Part shown: positions 5,683-8,729 of the stretch, one piece after another | Layout of the letters: each line of letters begins with the position of its first letter | Numbering within the stretch: position 1 is the stretch's first letter | Source: JAAAPF01 sp964481035 | GTDB taxonomy: Bacteria > Pseudomonadota > Alphaproteobacteria > Geminicoccales > Geminicoccaceae | Assembly (NCBI GenBank): GCA_964481035.1 | Contig: CAYZSE010000132.1 | Coordinates: 1-8,729, forward strand | DNA: 8,729 nt | Direction: 5' to 3' | Notes under the pieces: generated by a model | What the model was told of the DNA's origin: nothing | What the model saw: the letters and a program-made list of their open reading frames with translations, nothing else | Database searches by the model: none | Program-made: the position numbers and the translations under genes

Positions 5683-6912
5683 TTGCGCCAGCCCGACTTC
5701 CACCGCATCCGGCGTCTGCCGCCCTACGTGTTCGCCGAGGTCAACGAGATGAAGGCCCGGGCGCGCGCCGCCGGGCGCGACGTCATCGACCTCGGCATGG
5801 GCAATCCCGACGGCGCCACGCCCGCCCACATCGTCGACAAGCTCACCGAGACGGTGCGCAACGGCAAGACGCACCGCTATTCCACCTCCCGCGGCATACC
5901 GGGTCTGCGCCGGGCACTCGCCGCGTACTACGAGCGGCGCTTCGCCGTCGGGCTCGACCCGGAGACCGAGGTCTGCGTCACGCTCGGCTCGAAGGAAGGG
6001 CTCGCCAACCTCGCCCAGGCGATCACCGCGCCGGGCGACACCATCCTCGTGCCCAACCCGAGCTACCCGATCCACGCCTTCGGCTTCATCATCGCCGGCG
6101 CCGGCATCCGGCACATCCCGATCGGCCCGGGCGTCGACCTGCTGCGCGAGATCGCGCACGCCACCCAGCACTCCGTGCCGTCGCCGACCGCCGTCGTCTT
6201 GAACTTCCCCTCCAATCCGACGGCGCAGGTCGCCGATCTCGATTTCTTTCGCGAGGTGGTGGCGTTCGCCAAACGCCACGAGATCTGGCTGCTCTCGGAC
6301 ATCGCCTACGCCGAGATCTATTTCGACGCGCCGCCCCCCTCGATCCTGCAGGTGCCCGATGCCCGCGAGGTGGCGGTCGAGTTCTCGAGCCTCTCCAAGA
6401 CCTACTCGATGCCGGGCTGGCGGATCGGGTTCGCCGCCGGCAACCGGCATCTCGTCAGGGCGCTCACCCGGATCAAGTCCTATCTCGACTACGGCGCGTT
6501 CACCCCCGTCCAGGTGGCGGCGACCGCCGCCTTGAACGGCCCGCAGGATTGCGTCGACGAGATCCGCGATCGCTACCGCCTGCGCCGCGACGTGCTCGTC
6601 GACGGCCTCCACGCCGCGGGCTGGCCCCTGCCCTCGCCGGCGGCCACCATGTTCGCCTGGGCGCCGCTGCCGCCGTCCTTGCGCCACATGGGCTCGCTCG
6701 CCTTCGCGAAGCTGCTCTTGGAGGAGGCCAACGTCGCCGTCGCCCCGGGCATCGGCTTCGGCGAGCACGGCGACGGCTTCGTCCGTCTGGCGCTGGTCGA
6801 GAACCGGCAGCGGCTGCGCCAGGCGGCGCGCAACATCAAGGCGTTCCTCGCCCGCCAGGACAACCGGACCGCGGCGACGCCGAGCCCTCTCGCCACGAAG
6901 GCGCCGGCATGA
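5683..6912 (+). CDS. alaC: AlaC-type PLP aminotransferase, 409 aa
   Basis: A fold-type I, class I/II aminotransferase, cytosolic. It closely follows E. coli AlaC (glutamate-pyruvate aminotransferase) along its length: FHRIRRLPPYVFAEVN, IDLGMGNPDGATPAHIV, THRYSTSRGIPGLRRA, LGSKEGLANL, VPNPSYPIH, and a final GFVRLALVEN. The PLP Schiff-base lysine is K239 (SLSKTYSMPGWRIGF). D206 and Y209 should contact the cofactor ring, N178 lies in the SNPT motif, and R368 should bind the substrate carboxylate. Alphaproteobacterial homologues are often labelled LL-diaminopimelate or aspartate aminotransferase, so the true substrate is open. The start is a TTG at 5683 with GAGG at 5673-5676, 6 bases upstream. 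The next ATG (residue 23) would cut into the conserved N-terminus. The stop overlaps the hom start as ATGA, so the two genes are probably co-translated. Confidence 0.9.
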   Translation: MRQPDFHRIRRLPPYVFAEVNEMKARARAAGRDVIDLGMGNPDGATPAHIVDKLTETVRNGKTHRYSTSRGIPGLRRALAAYYERRFAVGLDPETEVCVTLGSKEGLANLAQAITAPGDTILVPNPSYPIHAFGFIIAGAGIRHIPIGPGVDLLREIAHATQHSVPSPTAVVLNFPSNPTAQVADLDFFREVVAFAKRHEIWLLSDIAYAEIYFDAPPPSILQVPDAREVAVEFSSLSKTYSMPGWRIGFAAGNRHLVRALTRIKSYLDYGAFTPVQVAATAALNGPQDCVDEIRDRYRLRRDVLVDGLHAAGWPLPSPAATMFAWAPLPPSLRHMGSLAFAKLLLEEANVAVAPGIGFGEHGDGFVRLALVENRQRLRQAARNIKAFLARQDNRTAATPSPLATKAPA

Positions 6913-8204
6913 GCGGCAGCCTGCGCATTGGCGTCGCCGGGCTCGGCACCGTCGGCTGCGGTGCCATCGCCATCCTCGAGGGCCGCAAGGAGCTCTTGGC
7001 CCAGCGCTGCGGACGTCCCCTCGAGGTCACCGCCGTCGGCGCCCGCACCCGCGGCAAGGCGCGGCCGGTGCCGGTCGAGCGCTATCCCTGGCACGACGAC
7101 GTCCGCGCGCTCGCCCACGACCCCGCGGTCGACGTCGTCGTCGAGGTCATCGGCGGCGAGACCGGCGCCGCGCCGGAGCTGATCCGCGCCGCGCTGGAGG
7201 CGGGCAAGCCCGTGGTCACCGCCAACAAGGCCCTGCTCGCGCACGACGGCGCCGCCCTCGCCCGGCTCGCCGAAGCGCGAGGCACGGTGCTCGCCTACGA
7301 GGCCGCGGTCGCCGGCGGCATCCCGATCGTCAAGGCGCTCCGCGACGGGCTCGCCGGCAATCGCGCCGCGAGCGTCGTCGGCATCCTCAACGGCACCTGC
7401 AACTACATCCTCTCGACCATGCGCGCGACCGGCCGGCCGTTCGCCGAGGTGCTCGCCGAGGCGCAGGCGCTGGGCTACGCCGAGGCCGAGCCGTCGCTCG
7501 ACGTCGACGGGCTCGACGCCGGCCACAAGCTCGCGCTCCTGGCCGCGATCGCCTTCGGGGTCGAGCCCGACTTCGACGCGATCGCCATCGAGGGCATCCG
7601 CCACATCGAGGCGGTCGACATCGCCTACGCCGAGGAGCTCGGCTATCGGATCAAGCTCTTGGGCATCGCCCGGGCGACCGAGCGCGGCCTCGAGCAGCGG
7701 CTGCACCCCTGCATGATCCCCGCCGATGCCCCGCTCGCCCGCATCGACGGCGTCTTCAACGCGGTCCATGTCGAGGGGGATGCCGTCGGAACGTCGCTCT
7801 ACGTGGGCCGCGGCGCCGGCGGCGCGCCGACGGGCTCGGCGATCGTCGCCGACCTCTGCGACCTCGCCCGCGGCAGCAAGGCGCCGACCTTCGGAGTGCC
7901 CGCGGACCAGCTCGTGGCGGCCGAGATCGCGCCCCTCGCGGCGCACCGGGGCGCCTACTACCTGCGGCTCACGGTCGACGACCAGCCGGGTGTCCTCGCC
8001 GACGTCGCCGCCTGCCTCCGGGACGAGGGCGTGTCGGTCGAGAGCATGATCCAGCGCCATCGCGCCACCGCCGATCAACCGGTGCCGATCGTGCTCACCA
8101 CCCACGAGACCGAGGAAGCGGGTCTGCGCCGCGCGCTCGCGCGGATTGCCGAGCTCGCCTGCGTGCGCGAGGCGCCGCGCCTGTTGCGCATCGAGACATT
8201 ATAG
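6909..8204 (+). CDS. hom: homoserine dehydrogenase with ACT domain, 431 aa
   Basis: It reduces L-aspartate-4-semialdehyde to L-homoserine with NAD(P)H, the branch point to threonine, methionine and isoleucine. It is a monofunctional enzyme with no aspartokinase domain. The N-terminal Rossmann domain has GVAGLGTVG (8-16) and TANKALLA (104-111, with K107). The catalytic domain has GILNGTCNYILS (158-169) and GYAEAEPSLDVDGLDAGHKLAL, where E192, D203 and K207 line up with the catalytic Glu, Asp and Lys of yeast homoserine dehydrogenase. A C-terminal ACT domain (about 350-430, YYLRLTVDDQPGVLADV) suggests allosteric feedback, typically by threonine. Length is normal for the family. The start ATG overlaps the alaC stop (ATGA), so it is probably translationally coupled to alaC. 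Confidence 0.97.
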   Translation: MSGSLRIGVAGLGTVGCGAIAILEGRKELLAQRCGRPLEVTAVGARTRGKARPVPVERYPWHDDVRALAHDPAVDVVVEVIGGETGAAPELIRAALEAGKPVVTANKALLAHDGAALARLAEARGTVLAYEAAVAGGIPIVKALRDGLAGNRAASVVGILNGTCNYILSTMRATGRPFAEVLAEAQALGYAEAEPSLDVDGLDAGHKLALLAAIAFGVEPDFDAIAIEGIRHIEAVDIAYAEELGYRIKLLGIARATERGLEQRLHPCMIPADAPLARIDGVFNAVHVEGDAVGTSLYVGRGAGGAPTGSAIVADLCDLARGSKAPTFGVPADQLVAAEIAPLAAHRGAYYLRLTVDDQPGVLADVAACLRDEGVSVESMIQRHRATADQPVPIVLTTHETEEAGLRRALARIAELACVREAPRLLRIETL

Positions 8205-8222
8205 CGAACAACCGAATATACC
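8193..8222 (+). promoter_or_regulatory. possible promoter of glpX
   Basis: GAGACA at 8193-8198 and TATACC at 8217-8222 (each 4 of 6 to the sigma-70 consensus) are separated by 18 bases in the short AT-richer gap after hom. CGAA recurs at 8206, 8213 and 8222 within the same gap. A separate promoter would let gluconeogenic glpX be expressed apart from hom, but read-through from the alaC-hom unit is equally possible. Confidence 0.25.
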
Positions 8223-8255
8223 GAACGGTGACCGAGACGGCTGGAGAGATACGGC

Positions 8256-8729
8256 ATGGCGACGACCTATCAGAGCGAGGACCGCAACCTGGCCCTGGAG
8301 ACGGTGCGGGTGACGGAGGCGGCAGCGATCGCGAGCGCGCGGTTGATGGGCCGCGGCGACGAGAAGGCCGCCGACCAGGCCGCCGTCGACGCCATGCGCA
8401 ACGCGCTCAACGCCCTCGACATCCACGGCACCGTCGTCATCGGCGAGGGTGAGCGCGACGAGGCACCGATGCTCTATATCGGCGAGAAGGTCGGTACCGG
8501 CCGGGGCGCCAGGGTCGACATCGCGCTCGACCCGCTGGAGGGCACGACGATCACCGCCACGGGCGGCTCCAACGCCATGGCCGTGATCGCCATGGCGAGC
8601 GAGGGCAACTTCCTCAACGCGCCCGACGTCTACATGGACAAGATCGCGGTCGGCGGCGGTCTGCCCGAGGGGGTCGTCCACATCGACGATCCGGTGATCG
8701 ACAACCTCACGCGCCTCGCCGAGGCCAAG
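8256..8729 (+). CDS. glpX: class II fructose-1,6-bisphosphatase GlpX, 5' part (158 codons)
   Basis: It hydrolyses fructose-1,6-bisphosphate to fructose-6-phosphate, the irreversible phosphatase step of gluconeogenesis (and of the Calvin cycle in autotrophs), in the cytosol and dependent on divalent metal. The visible part matches E. coli GlpX with a 7-residue N-terminal offset: VTEAAAIASARLMGRGD, VVIGEGERDEAPMLYIGEK, DIALDPLEGTT and NFLNAPDVYMDKIAVG. Metal and phosphate ligands seen are D40, E64, D92 and E95, equivalent to E. coli D33, E57, D85 and E88. The start is the ATG at 8256 with GGAGAG at 8243-8248, 7 bases upstream. The gene lies 51 bases after hom. It is open to the window end, so roughly the second half (about 160-180 residues, judged from E. 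coli GlpX) is missing here; this is an artefact of the window, not a broken gene. Confidence 0.96.
   Translation, partial: MATTYQSEDRNLALETVRVTEAAAIASARLMGRGDEKAADQAAVDAMRNALNALDIHGTVVIGEGERDEAPMLYIGEKVGTGRGARVDIALDPLEGTTITATGGSNAMAVIAMASEGNFLNAPDVYMDKIAVGGGLPEGVVHIDDPVIDNLTRLAEAK

Noticed and set aside
4828..6768. 646-codon reverse open frame across the lipoprotein gene and alaC
   Set aside because: It spans two genes and an intergenic gap on the other strand and has a repetitive Arg/Gly/Asp composition typical of a shadow frame.
6549..6908. Upstream extension of hom by 120 codons
   Set aside because: It lies wholly within alaC in another frame; the ATGA overlap start at 6909 begins the conserved Rossmann motif.
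6573..8105. 510-codon reverse open frame antisense to alaC and hom
   Set aside because: It is a low-stop-density shadow in high-GC DNA; the forward genes carry complete conserved motifs.
1..8729. CRISPR array, tRNA/rRNA, transposon ends, toxin-antitoxin or phage genes
   Set aside because: I looked for spaced repeats, cloverleaf-like segments, transposase motifs and typical defence-gene motifs and saw none.

Overview
The window is GC-rich chromosomal DNA with strong G/C bias at third codon positions. Its gene content (class I PHA synthase, an AlaC-type aminotransferase next to homoserine dehydrogenase, then glpX) fits an alphaproteobacterium, probably of the Rhodospirillales/Hyphomicrobiales kind. 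That placement is inferred from gene order and protein similarity recalled from memory, not from a search. Most of the window is ordinary housekeeping and storage metabolism. There is no CRISPR array, tRNA, rRNA, insertion sequence or prophage that I can see.

Left part (1-1078): a small forward hypothetical gene (132-458) converges with a small reverse hypothetical gene (475-798). A divergent region of about 280 bp then separates the reverse gene from the photolyase gene. It contains an A-rich patch with a 6-3-6 palindrome and three helically phased GGCACG repeats just upstream of the photolyase start.

Middle (1079-2967): a photolyase/cryptochrome-family flavoprotein overlaps a small four-cysteine DUF2256 protein by a TTGA stop/start. 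The DUF2256 tail shows a change of coding frame. A perfect 16-bp stem (2877-2919) ends this transcription unit. It faces the 3' end of the reverse-strand PHA synthase gene phaC (2981-4792), so it may insulate the two convergent units.

Right part (4793-8729): a short divergent control region with a TGC-rich element separates phaC from a forward run of four genes. These are a lipoprotein with a degenerate OmpA-like C-terminal domain, an aminotransferase (alaC), homoserine dehydrogenase (hom, overlapping alaC by ATGA) and the 5' part of glpX (class II fructose-1,6-bisphosphatase, cut by the window end). alaC and hom look translationally coupled and link transamination to the Thr/Met/Ile branch of the aspartate pathway. 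glpX is gluconeogenic and has its own good ribosome binding site and a possible promoter.

The most interesting part is the photolyase-family/DUF2256 pair. The flavoprotein departs from classical CPD photolyase at several substrate-pocket and electron-transfer positions, and it is physically coupled to an uncharacterised putative zinc-binding protein.
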